Of a DNA stretch of 64,000 nt, positions 25,880 through 34,791 are shown one piece after another (within the stretch, counting starts at the first letter, position 1; every line of letters starts with the position of its first letter). The notes under the pieces are model-generated. The model had not been told where the DNA came from. It ran no database searches and worked only from the letters and a program-made list of their open reading frames with translations. Both the position numbers and the translations under genes were made by a program. Origin of the DNA: Acidobacteria bacterium 28-9 (lineage in GTDB: Bacteria > Acidobacteriota > Blastocatellia > Pyrinomonadales > Pyrinomonadaceae). The stretch is taken from assembly GCA_002050355.1 (NCBI GenBank), contig MWYY01000060.1, positions 89,487 to 153,486 of the forward strand. The letters are read 5' to 3'.

Positions 25880-26347
25880 ATGTCGAGTTTGTTGGAAGAG
25901 TTTGTAAATTTTACGGAAACTCTTAATCGAGAAAATATTGACTATGCGATTTGCGGCGGTTGGGCGATGGCTATTCACGGTTTGCCGCGCGCGACGATTG
26001 ATATTGACCTGCTTGTTTTGTCGGAAAATCTCGACGAAGTTTGGAACGTCGCGCAAAATCTCGGTTACGATGTCAAAGGTTTGCCGCTGCATTTTCACGA
26101 CGGAATTATCGAAATCAGGCGGATTTCTAAAATCGAGAAGGAAACGAAAAGACTTTTTACGATTGATTTTCTGCTCGTCACCGAAGTGTTAAAGGAAGTT
26201 TGGGAAAAGCGCGAATTGATTGAATGGGAAGACGGGAAAACTTGGACTGTTTCACGCGAAGGATTGATTCGACTAAAAATAATCAGCGGGCGCGAACAGG
26301 ATTTGCTCGACGTAAAAAAATTGAAAGAGGTTGAAAATGAAGGTTGA
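25880..26347 (+). CDS. Nucleotidyltransferase-like protein (MNT/AbiEii type)
   Basis: A 155-residue protein with a compact nucleotidyltransferase core: YAICGGWAMAIHGLPRATIDIDLLV provides the GG..DxD pattern (residues about 25-45). A further acidic position lies near TIDFLLV. Proteins of this kind occur as minimal nucleotidyltransferases in toxin-antitoxin or phage-defence pairs and also as stand-alone genes. It overlaps a short downstream ORF (26337) by 11 bases, suggesting a pair. It begins 2 bases after the tag stop. Confidence 0.78.
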   Translation: MSSLLEEFVNFTETLNRENIDYAICGGWAMAIHGLPRATIDIDLLVLSENLDEVWNVAQNLGYDVKGLPLHFHDGIIEIRRISKIEKETKRLFTIDFLLVTEVLKEVWEKRELIEWEDGKTWTVSREGLIRLKIISGREQDLLDVKKLKEVENEG

Positions 26348-26510
26348 TATGTCGCCGAAAGCTGTTACCGCGAGACTGAAAACGCTCGATGAACTCTGGC
26401 TTCTGAGTGTCAAACTAATGAACTCTAAAAAAGTAAAAATTAAAGCAGATAATAAAAATGGATTATCCGATAACGCCGGCGATTCGCGTTCTGCGCGAAA
26501 AGAAAATTAA
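26337..26510 (+). CDS. Short ORF paired with the nucleotidyltransferase
   Basis: 57 codons. It starts with MKVDMSPKAVTARLKTLDEL, which reads as an amphipathic helix-turn-helix-like beginning, and ends in a Lys/Asn-rich tail that overlaps the ybaK start by 53 bases. The ATG overlaps the nucleotidyltransferase end, as in coupled two-gene modules. The tail after residue 33 looks non-conserved and may be shadow sequence. No family recognised. Confidence 0.45.
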   Translation: MKVDMSPKAVTARLKTLDELWLLSVKLMNSKKVKIKADNKNGLSDNAGDSRSARKEN

Positions 26511-26937
26511 CTTCACGCCGCACGTTTTTGAATACGTCGAAAAAGGCGGAACAAAACATTCGGCGGAAGTTTTGAAGACGGACGAACACGCGGTTATAAA
26601 AACTTTGGTCTTTGAAACGAATGAGCGAAAGCCTTTGCTTGTTTTGATGCACGGCGATTTTCAGGTTTCGACAAAAGAGTTGGCGCGGGCGTTGAAAGTG
26701 AAAACGGTCGCGCCCGTTTCGCCTGAAAATGCGCAGAAATTTACCGGTTATCTGGTCGGCGGAACTTCGCCTTTTGGCGTGAAAACAGAGATGTCGATTT
26801 TTGCCGAAAAGACGATTTTTGATTTAGAGAAAATCTATATTAATGGCGGCAAGCGCGGGTTTTTAATTGAAATCGAGCCGAGTGATTTAAACAATGTTTT
26901 GCAAATAGAAACAATCGCAGTCGGAATAAAAAGTTAG
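26458..26937 (+). CDS. ybaK: Cys-tRNA(Pro)/Cys-tRNA(Cys) deacylase
   Basis: Editing enzyme that hydrolyses mischarged Cys-tRNA(Pro). The 159-residue length is standard. Family signatures are TPAIRVLREKKINF at the start, DEHAVIKTLVFE with the catalytic Lys in the middle, and GGTSPFGVKTEMSIF, then GGKRGFLIEIEPSDL. The INS-like fold is complete. Confidence 0.93.
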   Translation: MDYPITPAIRVLREKKINFTPHVFEYVEKGGTKHSAEVLKTDEHAVIKTLVFETNERKPLLVLMHGDFQVSTKELARALKVKTVAPVSPENAQKFTGYLVGGTSPFGVKTEMSIFAEKTIFDLEKIYINGGKRGFLIEIEPSDLNNVLQIETIAVGIKS

Positions 26938-27026
26938 CAATGAAGTGCGATTAAAAGGTAAAATGATTTATAGAAATTAAGAAAATCAAGCGGGCGTTTT
27001 GGCTGCAATTGTAGAAAATAAAATTT

Positions 27027-28280
27027 ATGACAACGCCGTTTTTTGCTGTTGCCGTCGGGCATACAACCGAAATTCTGCTGACGCTTTTCATTATGCTGGC
27101 GGCGGCGAAAATTACGGCTGAAATTTTTGAACGACTTAAACAGCCTGCCGTTGTAGGCGAAATTCTGGCGGGCGTTCTCATCGGCGGAAGCGTTTTGGGT
27201 TGGGTCGCGCCTTCCGAATTTACCAACACATTAGCGGAAATCGGCGTTATTTTTCTGCTTTTCACGGTCGGGTTGGAAACTAAGCCGTCGGCTATTTTTA
27301 AGGTCGGAAAATTAGCGGCGATTGTTGCAGTTCTCGGCGTAATTGTGCCGTTTGTTGCGGGTTATTTGCTGATGCTGGCATGGGGCGCGGCAAATGTTCA
27401 AGCACTTTTTATCGGGACGGCTCTGGTGGCAACCTCAATCGGAATTACGGCGCGTGTTCTTTCGGCAATGGGACTGCTCGACGCGCCGACGAGCCGGATT
27501 ATTCTGGGCGCGGCGGTGATTGACGATATTCTCGGACTTATTATTTTGGCAATCGTTTCGAGCGTTGCCGAAGGACGAGTCGATTACATCGAAATCGTGA
27601 CGACTATCGCGCTCGCCGTTGGATTTACGGCTTTTATCGCGCTTGTCGGCGCAAAAGTTTTGACGAATTTTGCGCCGACAATCGAACGCCTGCGTACAAG
27701 CGATTCGTTCTTTGTTTTCGGTTTGGTGTTGTGTTTGGGCTTGTCGGTTGCCGCAGCATATATCGGTATTGCGGCAATCATCGGCGCGTTTCTGGCGGGA
27801 ATGGCATTAGCCGAAGCGAGCGAAAAAAATCACGATATGCACAAACAGACCAGCGCGGTTACCGAATTTTTAGTGCCGTTTTTTCTCGTGAATATCGGAA
27901 TGCAGCTGAAACTCGAAGTGTTTCGTGACACTTCGGTAATTGTGCTGGCAATTGTTTTAACGATTTTAGCGGTGCTGACAAAATTAATCGGCTGCGGACT
28001 CGGCGCGATGAGTTTGGGATGGCGACGCGCGGCGCAAGTCGGAATGGGAATGAGTCCGCGCGGAGAAGTCGGTATCGTCGTCGCGCAAATCGGTTTGAGC
28101 CTCGCCGTTATAAACGATTCGCTTTACGCGGTCGTCTTATTTATGGCGGTGGCGACGACGTTGATCGCCCCGCCGTTTTTGAAATGGTTGTTTGCAACTG
28201 AAAAAGCTGCAAAAGACGACGTTGATTCGGACGACGCGGGCGGAATCGTGGCGCAGGGTGATTTTTGCAAAATCGGGTAG
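27027..28280 (+). CDS. Cation:proton antiporter (CPA2, KefB/NapA type)
   Basis: 417 residues with about 12 hydrophobic helices. The typical signature LKQPAVVGEILAGVLIGGSVLG covers helices 1-2, with FLLFTVGLETK in helix 3. The conserved acidic membrane site is GAAVIDDILGLIILA near residue 165, the twin Asp that drives electroneutral or electrogenic exchange. It lacks the C-terminal TrkA-N and TrkA-C regulatory domains of KefB/KefC. Ion specificity (Na+ or K+) cannot be told. Confidence 0.92.
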   Translation: MTTPFFAVAVGHTTEILLTLFIMLAAAKITAEIFERLKQPAVVGEILAGVLIGGSVLGWVAPSEFTNTLAEIGVIFLLFTVGLETKPSAIFKVGKLAAIVAVLGVIVPFVAGYLLMLAWGAANVQALFIGTALVATSIGITARVLSAMGLLDAPTSRIILGAAVIDDILGLIILAIVSSVAEGRVDYIEIVTTIALAVGFTAFIALVGAKVLTNFAPTIERLRTSDSFFVFGLVLCLGLSVAAAYIGIAAIIGAFLAGMALAEASEKNHDMHKQTSAVTEFLVPFFLVNIGMQLKLEVFRDTSVIVLAIVLTILAVLTKLIGCGLGAMSLGWRRAAQVGMGMSPRGEVGIVVAQIGLSLAVINDSLYAVVLFMAVATTLIAPPFLKWLFATEKAAKDDVDSDDAGGIVAQGDFCKIG

Positions 28281-28310
28281 CTGAAAAGTTTGAAAAATTT
28301 AACGTAAAAG

Positions 28311-28835
28311 ATGTTGATTGACGACTTTATGCCGGTTTATGATTTCGAGGAAAAGCACGAAACAATCGTTCGCGCTTCCGCCGAAACCGTCTATGCGGCT
28401 CTGAATTCGTTTGATTTTAACGAATCAATGATTATTCGATGGCTATTTTGTCTGCGCGGAATACCGACAGAGAAAATGACTTTGCGCGAGATGCGGCGGC
28501 TTCGTTTTGAAATGTTGGGCGAAAGTGAAAATCGAGAACTTCTGCTGGGCTTGGCAGGAAGATTTTGGACGATTCGCGGCGATTTGCAAAAAATTAATTC
28601 GGACAACTTTCGAGACTTTAACGAAAAAGGATTTGCCAAAGCCGTCTGGGATTTTTCGCTTGACGAGGCAAAAGGCGAAACGCGACTGACAACCGAAACG
28701 CGCGTCAAATGTCTCGACGCGGAAAGCCGTCGGAGTTTCGGTTTTTACTGGACGTTCATTCAACCGTTCAGCGCGTTGATTAGAAAGGAAATATTGAAAA
28801 CGATAAAGCGAAAAGCGGAAAACACCGGGCTTTGA
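28311..28835 (+). CDS. SRPBCC-like protein, function unknown
   Basis: A 174-residue protein. MPVYDFEEKHETIVRASAETVYAAL is a START/SRPBCC-type opening, and the C-terminus is a long helix (FIQPFSALIRKEILKTIKRK). These are hydrophobic-ligand-binding folds; a ligand cannot be named. 30 bases separate it from the antiporter gene and 18 from the next gene. Confidence 0.65.
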   Translation: MLIDDFMPVYDFEEKHETIVRASAETVYAALNSFDFNESMIIRWLFCLRGIPTEKMTLREMRRLRFEMLGESENRELLLGLAGRFWTIRGDLQKINSDNFRDFNEKGFAKAVWDFSLDEAKGETRLTTETRVKCLDAESRRSFGFYWTFIQPFSALIRKEILKTIKRKAENTGL

Positions 28836-28853
28836 TTCGGTCTTGTATAAAGT

Positions 28854-29150
28854 ATGTTCACGCATTGGGCTTGTTTTGATTGCCGCAAAAGTTTTGCGAA
28901 AGACGCGAGCGAAAGCCCTCGCAAATGTCCCGAATGCGCGAAGCCGATGATTGATATGGGCGCGTATTTCGAGCCACCGCGCAAGTTAAATAAAAAGCGC
29001 TGGGAAGTGATGAAAGTTTTGGCTGATTATGGATATAAGTTTAATACGAAAGACAGCAAAATTTTTATAGAAAACCGAATTTTGCAGGCTAAAAACCCGC
29101 GCGTGGCGGATGTGATTGAGAGAATCAAGATGGAAAAGCAGAAAGAGTAA
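28854..29150 (+). CDS. Zinc-ribbon protein
   Basis: 98 residues. The N-terminal rubredoxin-like zinc ribbon has CFDC (residues 7-10) and CPEC (residues 25-28). The rest is a charged helical part with KKRWEVMKVLADYGYKF. It could be a small nucleic-acid- or protein-binding adaptor. No paralogue in the window apart from the unrelated zinc-ribbon protein at 42877. Confidence 0.75.
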   Translation: MFTHWACFDCRKSFAKDASESPRKCPECAKPMIDMGAYFEPPRKLNKKRWEVMKVLADYGYKFNTKDSKIFIENRILQAKNPRVADVIERIKMEKQKE

Positions 29151-29163
29151 AAGGAGTCTTAAA

Positions 29164-30447
29164 ATGAAAATTATAAATGCAGCGCAGAAAATATTTGCCG
29201 CAATTTTATTTCTGTTTTGTGCTGCGTTTGTCGTGCAGGCGCAAATTACGGCGATTCGCGCGGGTAAAATCGTTGACCCTGAAACCGGAGCGGTTTCAAA
29301 CAATCAGGTGATTTTGATTGAAGATCGAAATATAAAATCTATCGGCGCGGACGTAAAGATTCCGACAGGCGCGACCGTTATTGATTTATCTAAACAAACA
29401 GTTTTGCCCGGTTTGTTCGACGCGCACACGCATTTGTGTATGAACATGCAACACAAACGGCACGCCGGAAGTTATTATTTCACGACGCTGCGCGACTCGA
29501 CGGGAACGCGCGCCATTCAAGGCGTTGCCAATGCGCGTTCGATGCTTGAACACGGTTTTACAACTGTCCGGGACGTTGGTAATGCGGCGAATTATGCCGA
29601 CACCGATCTGCGACAAGCAATCGAACAGGAACTTGTTCCAGGTCCGACCATCATCAATGCCGGACGGATTATCGCCCCTTACGGCGGGCAATTTCAAATG
29701 CAGCCCGATAAGCGAGATTTGGGCAATCCCGAATATCTCTACGCCGACACCCGCGATGAACTGAAAAAAGCCGTCCGCGAAAACATTCATTACGGAGCGC
29801 GGGTTATCAAACTTGTCGTTGACGACCAGCAATACATTTATTCAACTGACGACATGAAATTTGTCATCGAAGAAGCGCGGCTTGCCGGATTGAAAGTCGC
29901 CGCGCATTGCTGGACTGAAAAGGGCGCGCGTAATGCGGCGGAAGCCGGAGTTGATTCGATTGAACATGGCGTAGCGATGACAAACGAAATACTGGAAATT
30001 GCCAAGCGCAACAACGTCGCGCTTGTGCCGACGCCGTTTACCGAAACCGATGCCCGCGAAGGCGGAAATCCGGGCGGCAATAAAGAAGTTGATAAACGCT
30101 GGTTTGCCGACCCGGTGAGCAGGGCTTATAAAGCGGGCGTAACGCTTGTTTTCGGTCCCGACGTGATTTTCTCGACGAAAGAATATCCGCGCGGGCGTTC
30201 GTCAATCGAAACAATCGATAACTGGAAGGAAGCCGGAATTCCGCCGCTCGTAATTTTGCAGGCTCTGACAACGAACGCTGCAAAATTACTGGGCGTGGAA
30301 AAAACTCGCGGCTTTTTAAGAGTAGGAATGAGAGCCGACATTATCGCCGTTAAGGATAATCCACTCGACAAAATCGAAACGCTTAAAGCAGTCAGTTTTG
30401 TGATGAAAAACGGAAGGGTTTTTAAACAGAATTCAATGATTAAATAA
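29164..30447 (+). CDS. Secreted amidohydrolase (imidazolonepropionase/prolidase-like)
   Basis: 427 residues from ATG 29164, preceded by AGGAG and starting with a signal peptide (ILFLFCAAFVVQAQ). TIM-barrel metal-dependent hydrolase. LFDAHTHL gives the HxH pair, RVIKLVVDD carries a Lys suited to be the carbamylated bridge, VAAHCWTEKG and DSIEHG supply the other two His, and FGPDVIF the catalytic Asp. The family includes Xaa-Pro dipeptidases and other amide hydrolases; the substrate is not predictable. Export suggests scavenging of peptides or similar amides. Confidence 0.9.
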   Translation: MKIINAAQKIFAAILFLFCAAFVVQAQITAIRAGKIVDPETGAVSNNQVILIEDRNIKSIGADVKIPTGATVIDLSKQTVLPGLFDAHTHLCMNMQHKRHAGSYYFTTLRDSTGTRAIQGVANARSMLEHGFTTVRDVGNAANYADTDLRQAIEQELVPGPTIINAGRIIAPYGGQFQMQPDKRDLGNPEYLYADTRDELKKAVRENIHYGARVIKLVVDDQQYIYSTDDMKFVIEEARLAGLKVAAHCWTEKGARNAAEAGVDSIEHGVAMTNEILEIAKRNNVALVPTPFTETDAREGGNPGGNKEVDKRWFADPVSRAYKAGVTLVFGPDVIFSTKEYPRGRSSIETIDNWKEAGIPPLVILQALTTNAAKLLGVEKTRGFLRVGMRADIIAVKDNPLDKIETLKAVSFVMKNGRVFKQNSMIK

Positions 30448-30473
30448 AGTTTGAATGAGGAAGAATTAGGAAA

Positions 30474-30710
30474 ATGAGAATTCTAAATTTAGATACAAAT
30501 GAAAAAATTAACCAAGTGACTATCTATCTAACGAGTTCCGAAGCTAAAGAATTAAAAGATTCATTAGACAATCTTCTGAAAAACAACTCTCATCACGAAC
30601 ATATTTCAGACGATAGTTATCAAACAGAAATTACTGTATGTATTTATGAAAAAGATAATATTGGAGAGTTTGATACTCGTCCAAAGAAACTTATTTCGGA
30701 CAATGAGTGA
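30474..30710 (+). CDS. Small acidic hypothetical protein
   Basis: 78 residues, no known motif. AT-richer than its neighbours. The segment VTIYLTSSEAKELKDSLDNLL looks like a beta-strand then helix, as in small DNA-binding or antitoxin-like proteins, but nothing more specific is supported. It lies just upstream of hicBA. Confidence 0.6.
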   Translation: MRILNLDTNEKINQVTIYLTSSEAKELKDSLDNLLKNNSHHEHISDDSYQTEITVCIYEKDNIGEFDTRPKKLISDNE

Positions 30711-30756
30711 TTGAATTAAAATTTAAATTGCTGTGTTAAACGATTAAGAGGAAATT

Positions 30757-31029
30757 ATGAAAAAAGCAGTTACGGAAAACATCTACCGCTTGCCGCTTGT
30801 TTTAGAGCCGCAGCCCGAAGGCGGCTGGACAATTACTTGTCCGATTTTGCGCGGGCTTGTAACGGAAGCCGACACGGTTGAAGAAATTATTCCGAATGTA
30901 ACCGACGCACTTGAGGCTTTGATTGAAGGTTACAAAGAATTGAATCTACCTGTGCCGGAAGTTTTGCAGCCGATGAATAAAAACGCGCCGTTTTTGACCG
31001 ATACGATAATAGGGTTGAAAGCGGCATGA
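30757..31029 (+). CDS. hicB: HicB-family antitoxin
   Basis: 90 residues. The core LVLEPQPEGGWTITCPILRGLVTEADTVEEI..NVTDALEALIEGY is the partial-RNase-H fold of HicB antitoxins. It ends without an added DNA-binding HTH or RHH domain, so autoregulation through it is uncertain. Overlaps the toxin gene by 4 bases. Antitoxin-first order (hicB then hicA) is a known variant. Confidence 0.85.
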   Translation: MKKAVTENIYRLPLVLEPQPEGGWTITCPILRGLVTEADTVEEIIPNVTDALEALIEGYKELNLPVPEVLQPMNKNAPFLTDTIIGLKAA

Positions 31030-31244
31030 AGTACCGGGAAGTTACAAAGAAGTTGAAATCGCTCGGCTGCGTCGAGCTTTCAAATAAAAGAAAAGGCTCG
31101 CACCGAAATTGGTATAACCCGAAGGCGAAAATAATTGCGCCCGTTCCCGTGCCGGATTGGGGAAGCAAGGATTTGAAAGGCGGAACGATTCGCGGCATTG
31201 TTAAAGATTTGGAATTGGATTGGGAAGAATTTAAGAAAGCGTAA
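31026..31244 (+). CDS. hicA: HicA-family mRNA interferase toxin
   Basis: 72 residues with the dsRBD-like HicA fold: KYREVTKKLKSLGCVELSNKRKGSHRNWYNP, where His in GSH is the catalytic residue. It then reads IAPVPVPDWGSKDLKGGTIRGIVKDL. It degrades mRNA when not bound by HicB. The pair is cargo between the fadN and fadA genes. Confidence 0.9.
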   Translation: MKYREVTKKLKSLGCVELSNKRKGSHRNWYNPKAKIIAPVPVPDWGSKDLKGGTIRGIVKDLELDWEEFKKA

Positions 31245-31256
31245 AAGGAAAAAATT

Positions 31257-32435
31257 ATGAAAGAAGCAGTTATCGTATCAGCCGTGCGGACGGCTGTCGG
31301 AAAAGCGCCGAAGGGAACTTTGAAAAACACTCGTCCTGATGAGATGGGCGCGGCGGTTATCAGAGAAGCCGTCGGGCAGGTTGAGAATCTGGACGTTTCG
31401 CAGATTGAAGATGTGATTATGGGCTGCGCGTTTCCCGAAGCCGAGCAGGGAATGAATGTTGCGCGGACAGCGGCGATTCGCGCAGGTTTGCCGGTCGAGA
31501 CGAGCGCGATGACGGTTAATCGTTACTGCTCGTCGGGTTTGCAGACGATTGCGATTGCTGCAGACAGAATTAAAACGGGTGGCGCAGATATTATCGTTGC
31601 AGGCGGGTTGGAAACGATGTCGATGATTCCGATGGGCGGAAATGTTATTCGTCCGAATCCAGAATTGATTGAAACTTACCCGGATTATTATTTGAATATG
31701 GGCTTGACCGCCGAAAATCTGGCGCAGAAATATGAAATCTCGCGTGAGCAGTCGGACGAATTCGCCTTGCAGTCGCACCAGCGAGCGGCGGAAGCAATTA
31801 AGTCAGGAAAATTTAAGGATGAAATTGTTTCGTTAAGTGTGCGCGTTGACGAAACGGACGAAAAAGGGCGCGTTTTGCGGCAGGAAATCGCTTTCGACAC
31901 GGACGAAGGCGTGCGTTTTGATTCGACAATCGAAGGTTTGCAAAAATTAAAACCGGCGTTTCACGTCAAAGGAACGGTGACGGCGGGAAATTCTTCGCAA
32001 ATGTCGGACGGCGCGGCTGCGGCTGTTGTAATGTCTTTGGAAAAAGCGCAGGAAATCGGCGCAAAACCGCTGGCGCGTTTTGTAGCTTATGCGACGAGCG
32101 GCTGCTTGCCCGAAGAAATGGGAATCGGTCCTGTTTACGCGATTCCGAAAGTTTTGAAAATGGCTGGTTTGACGATGGACGATATTGACGTTATCGAACT
32201 CAACGAAGCGTTTGCCGTGCAATCTCTGGCGGTGATGAAACTTCTTGAAATGAATCCTGAAAAGGTAAATGTCAACGGCGGCGCGATTGCGCTCGGGCAT
32301 CCGCTTGGCTGTTCTGGCGCGAAATTGACGGCGACGATTTTGCGCGAAATGGAAAGAAGAAACGCGCGTTATGGAATGGTCACGATGTGCGTCGGCGGCG
32401 GAATGGGCGCGGCAGGAATTTTTGAGAGAATTTAA
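31257..32435 (+). CDS. fadA: Acetyl-CoA acyltransferase (3-ketoacyl-CoA thiolase)
   Basis: Last step of beta-oxidation. 392 residues. The nucleophile Cys91 lies in [11 protein letters not shown], the C-terminal His in [15 protein letters not shown], and the second catalytic Cys in [10 protein letters not shown]. Length matches Bacillus FadA (about 391). It is 12 bases after hicA and 10 bases before the selenoprotein gene. Together with fadN (22352) and fadE (33007) it makes a complete beta-oxidation set. Confidence 0.95.
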   Translation: MKEAVIVSAVRTAVGKAPKGTLKNTRPDEMGAAVIREAVGQVENLDVSQIEDVIMGCAFPEAEQGMNVARTAAIRAGLPVETSAMTVNRYCSSGLQTIAIAADRIKTGGADIIVAGGLETMSMIPMGGNVIRPNPELIETYPDYYLNMGLTAENLAQKYEISREQSDEFALQSHQRAAEAIKSGKFKDEIVSLSVRVDETDEKGRVLRQEIAFDTDEGVRFDSTIEGLQKLKPAFHVKGTVTAGNSSQMSDGAAAAVVMSLEKAQEIGAKPLARFVAYATSGCLPEEMGIGPVYAIPKVLKMAGLTMDDIDVIELNEAFAVQSLAVMKLLEMNPEKVNVNGGAIALGHPLGCSGAKLTATILREMERRNARYGMVTMCVGGGMGAAGIFERI

Positions 32436-32445
32436 TAAAAGAAAT

Positions 32446-32994
32446 ATGAGTGAAAAACAGAGAATAAAAGGCGTCGAGGAAACGGAAGCATCGTTTTTGA
32501 TTAAACCGCTTTACGCTGCTTCTAGAAAAATTCTTGGGAAAGTCGTGCAGCCGCTTAAAGTTCAAGCGCGGCGACCTTCGATTGCGTGGTTTGGCAATCT
32601 TTTGGGTATTGCTATTGAAAAGTCCGGTAAAGTCGAAGTGCGGATTCACGTTCTCGCGCAGCTTCGCGCGGCGCAAATTGTCGAATGCCCGTTCTGAATG
32701 GACAGCCTTCCTGCGGTCGGCAGGCAGAGAAAAGTTGTTACGGACGAAGAAATCAGAGAAATTCCCAATTGGGAACACAGCAAAGTTTTGGGCGAGCGCG
32801 ATAAAGTTGCGATTGAATATGCGGAAGAAATATCAAAAACGCCCGTCAGTGTTTCCGATGAACTTTTCGAGAAATTGAAAAGGTTTTTTAGCGACGATCA
32901 AATCGTTGAACTGACGGCAAGTATCGCTTACGAAAATTACCGCGCGCGGTTTAGTCACGCACTACACATAGCAAGCGAAAATTTATATAGGTAA
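32446..32994 (+). CDS. Carboxymuconolactone decarboxylase/AhpD-like selenoprotein (CxxU), UGA read as Sec
   Basis: A single 182-residue protein if UGA 32695-32697 is decoded as Sec. The first part (LYAASRKILGKVVQPLKV, RRPSIAWFGNLLGIAIEKSG, HVLAQLRAAQIVECPF) and the part after UGA (AVGRQRKVVTDEEI, DKVAIEYAEEISKTPVSV, ASIAYENYRARFSHALHIA) are successive segments of one CMD-family fold. Residues C81-P-F-U84 match the CPFC redox pair of Cys homologues, and the spacing from U84 to the conserved AVGR is unchanged. A SECIS-like hairpin follows. AhpD-like selenoproteins are known in several bacteria. Possible roles are peroxide reduction or thiol-disulfide exchange next to fatty-acid oxidation. An ATG right after UGA misleads gene finders into calling a second gene. 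Confidence 0.88.
32695..32727 (+). promoter_or_regulatory. UGA-Sec codon with bacterial SECIS-like hairpin
   Basis: After the UGA, 9 nt of spacer are followed by a stem of seven Watson-Crick pairs with one U-C mismatch (32707-32714 with 32720-32727). The apical loop is GGUCG (32715-32719). The E. coli fdhF SECIS has a similar spacing of about 11 nt, an apical GGUC and an unpaired U in its stem. SelB is expected to bind the loop. Confidence 0.8.
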
Positions 32995-33006
32995 CAGGAG
33001 AAAATT

Positions 33007-34791
33007 ATGGACGCAGAAATGGAAAAAGATTTTATCAAAGGCGGCGCGTTTTTGATTGAAGACCGAACGGCGGGCGAGGTTTTTACGCCGGAAGATTTAA
33101 CCGAAGAGCAACGAATGATTGGCGAGACGACGCGCGAATTTGTTGATACGGAAGTTCGTCCGAACATTGCCGAAATGGAAAAACACAACTGGCAACTATC
33201 GCGTGAATTAATCGTTAAAGCGGGCGAACTCGGACTTTTGGGCGCGAACATTCCCGAAGAATATGGCGGTTTGGAATTAGACCAAACGACTGGCATTGTC
33301 GTCGCAGAAAATATGGGACGCGCGGGCGGCTTCGGCGTCGGTTACGGAGCGCAGACATCAATCGGATTGTTGCCGATTCTTTATTTTGGCTCGGAAGAAT
33401 TAAAACGAAAATGGATTCCGCCGATTGTTTCCGGCGAGACGATTACGGCTTATTGTTTGTCGGAAGCGGGAAGCGGCTCGGACGCGCTCGGCGCGAAGGC
33501 AAACGCAAAACTTTCGGACGACGGAACACATTATGTTTTGAACGGCGAAAAGATGTGGATTACAAACGGTGGTTTTGCCGATGTTTTCATTGTGTTCGCA
33601 AAAGTTGACGGCGACAAAAAACAGTTTTCGGCGTTTGTTGTTGAACGCTCAGAAAATTGTCGCCCCGGCGCGGAAGAACATAAAATGGGCATCAAATCTT
33701 CTTCGACAACGCCTTTGATTTTATCTGATGCGCGAGTTCCGGTCGGAAACTTAATCGGCAACGTCGGCGACGGCGCGAAAATCGCTTTTAACATTTTGAA
33801 TGTCGGAAGATTTAAACTCGGCGCGTCGGTGACGGGCGGCGCGAAACTCGCTTTGCACGAAGCAATTCGTTACGCGAATGAACGGCAGCAGTTTGGTAAA
33901 TCAATTTCGTCTTTCGGCGCAATCAAACACAAACTTGCGGAAATGGCGATAAAAACTTGGGTTTCCGAATCAATTACTTACCGAACGGTCGGGATGATTG
34001 ACGCTTTAATTGGCGACGGCGCGAGCGCGGAAAAGAAATTGCAGTCAATCGAAGAATATGCGGTTGAAAGTTCAATAAACAAAGTTGCTTGTTCCGAAGC
34101 GCTTGATTTTGTTGTTGATGAAATGGTGCAGATTTACGGTGGTTACGGTTATTCGGCGGATTACCCGGCGGAAAAAGCATATCGAGATTCGCGCATCAAC
34201 CGCATTTTTGAAGGCACGAACGAAATCAATCGAATGCTCATTCCGGGAATGCTGATGAAACGCGCGATGAAAGATCAACTTGGTTTATTAAATGCGGCGA
34301 AGGCTTTGCAGGACGAGATTTTAAATCCGCAAATGCCGTCGTTTGACGAAGACGAAACGGTTCTCGCAACCGAAATGAAGCTCGCGCAGAATGCGAAGAA
34401 AATCGCTTTAATGATTCTCGGAACGGCGGCACAGAAATATATGATGGAGCTGCAAAATCAGCAGGAAATTTTGATGAACGCGGCGGACATTATCGTTGAC
34501 GCATATCAAATGGAATCGGCGATTTTGCGGGCGCAGAAGTTTGCCGAAAAGAACGGCGAAGACACGGCAGCGCGTGTTGTCGATATAGCATCGGTTTTCT
34601 GCAACGACGCAATTCAGCGTGTTGAAACGGCGGCGAAAAATACAATCGCGGCATTCGCAGAAGGCGACGAAATGCGAACGCTTCTTGTTGCGCTAAAACG
34701 ATTTACAAAAAACAATTCGCCTGTCAACACGATTGCGGCGCGACAACGAATTGCCGATACGCTTATTCAGGCGAACAAATATGTTTTTTAG
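33007..34791 (+). CDS. fadE: Acyl-CoA dehydrogenase
   Basis: First step of beta-oxidation, FAD-dependent. 594 residues, the same as Bacillus FadE. Acyl-CoA dehydrogenase domains cover residues 1-430: substrate/FAD motif YCLSEAGSGSDA near 152, MWITNGGFADVF, RFKLGASVTGGAKLAL, RQQFGKSISSFGAI. The catalytic Glu is in INRIFEGTNEI near 407. A C-terminal helical extension of about 150 residues is usual in this subfamily. AGGAG lies 7 bases before the start. A terminator follows the stop. Confidence 0.95.
   Translation: MDAEMEKDFIKGGAFLIEDRTAGEVFTPEDLTEEQRMIGETTREFVDTEVRPNIAEMEKHNWQLSRELIVKAGELGLLGANIPEEYGGLELDQTTGIVVAENMGRAGGFGVGYGAQTSIGLLPILYFGSEELKRKWIPPIVSGETITAYCLSEAGSGSDALGAKANAKLSDDGTHYVLNGEKMWITNGGFADVFIVFAKVDGDKKQFSAFVVERSENCRPGAEEHKMGIKSSSTTPLILSDARVPVGNLIGNVGDGAKIAFNILNVGRFKLGASVTGGAKLALHEAIRYANERQQFGKSISSFGAIKHKLAEMAIKTWVSESITYRTVGMIDALIGDGASAEKKLQSIEEYAVESSINKVACSEALDFVVDEMVQIYGGYGYSADYPAEKAYRDSRINRIFEGTNEINRMLIPGMLMKRAMKDQLGLLNAAKALQDEILNPQMPSFDEDETVLATEMKLAQNAKKIALMILGTAAQKYMMELQNQQEILMNAADIIVDAYQMESAILRAQKFAEKNGEDTAARVVDIASVFCNDAIQRVETAAKNTIAAFAEGDEMRTLLVALKRFTKNNSPVNTIAARQRIADTLIQANKYVF

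Noticed and set aside
32698..32994. Separate gene starting at the ATG right after the UGA
   Set aside because: It has no ribosome-binding site and its sequence is the second half of the CMD fold in the same frame.
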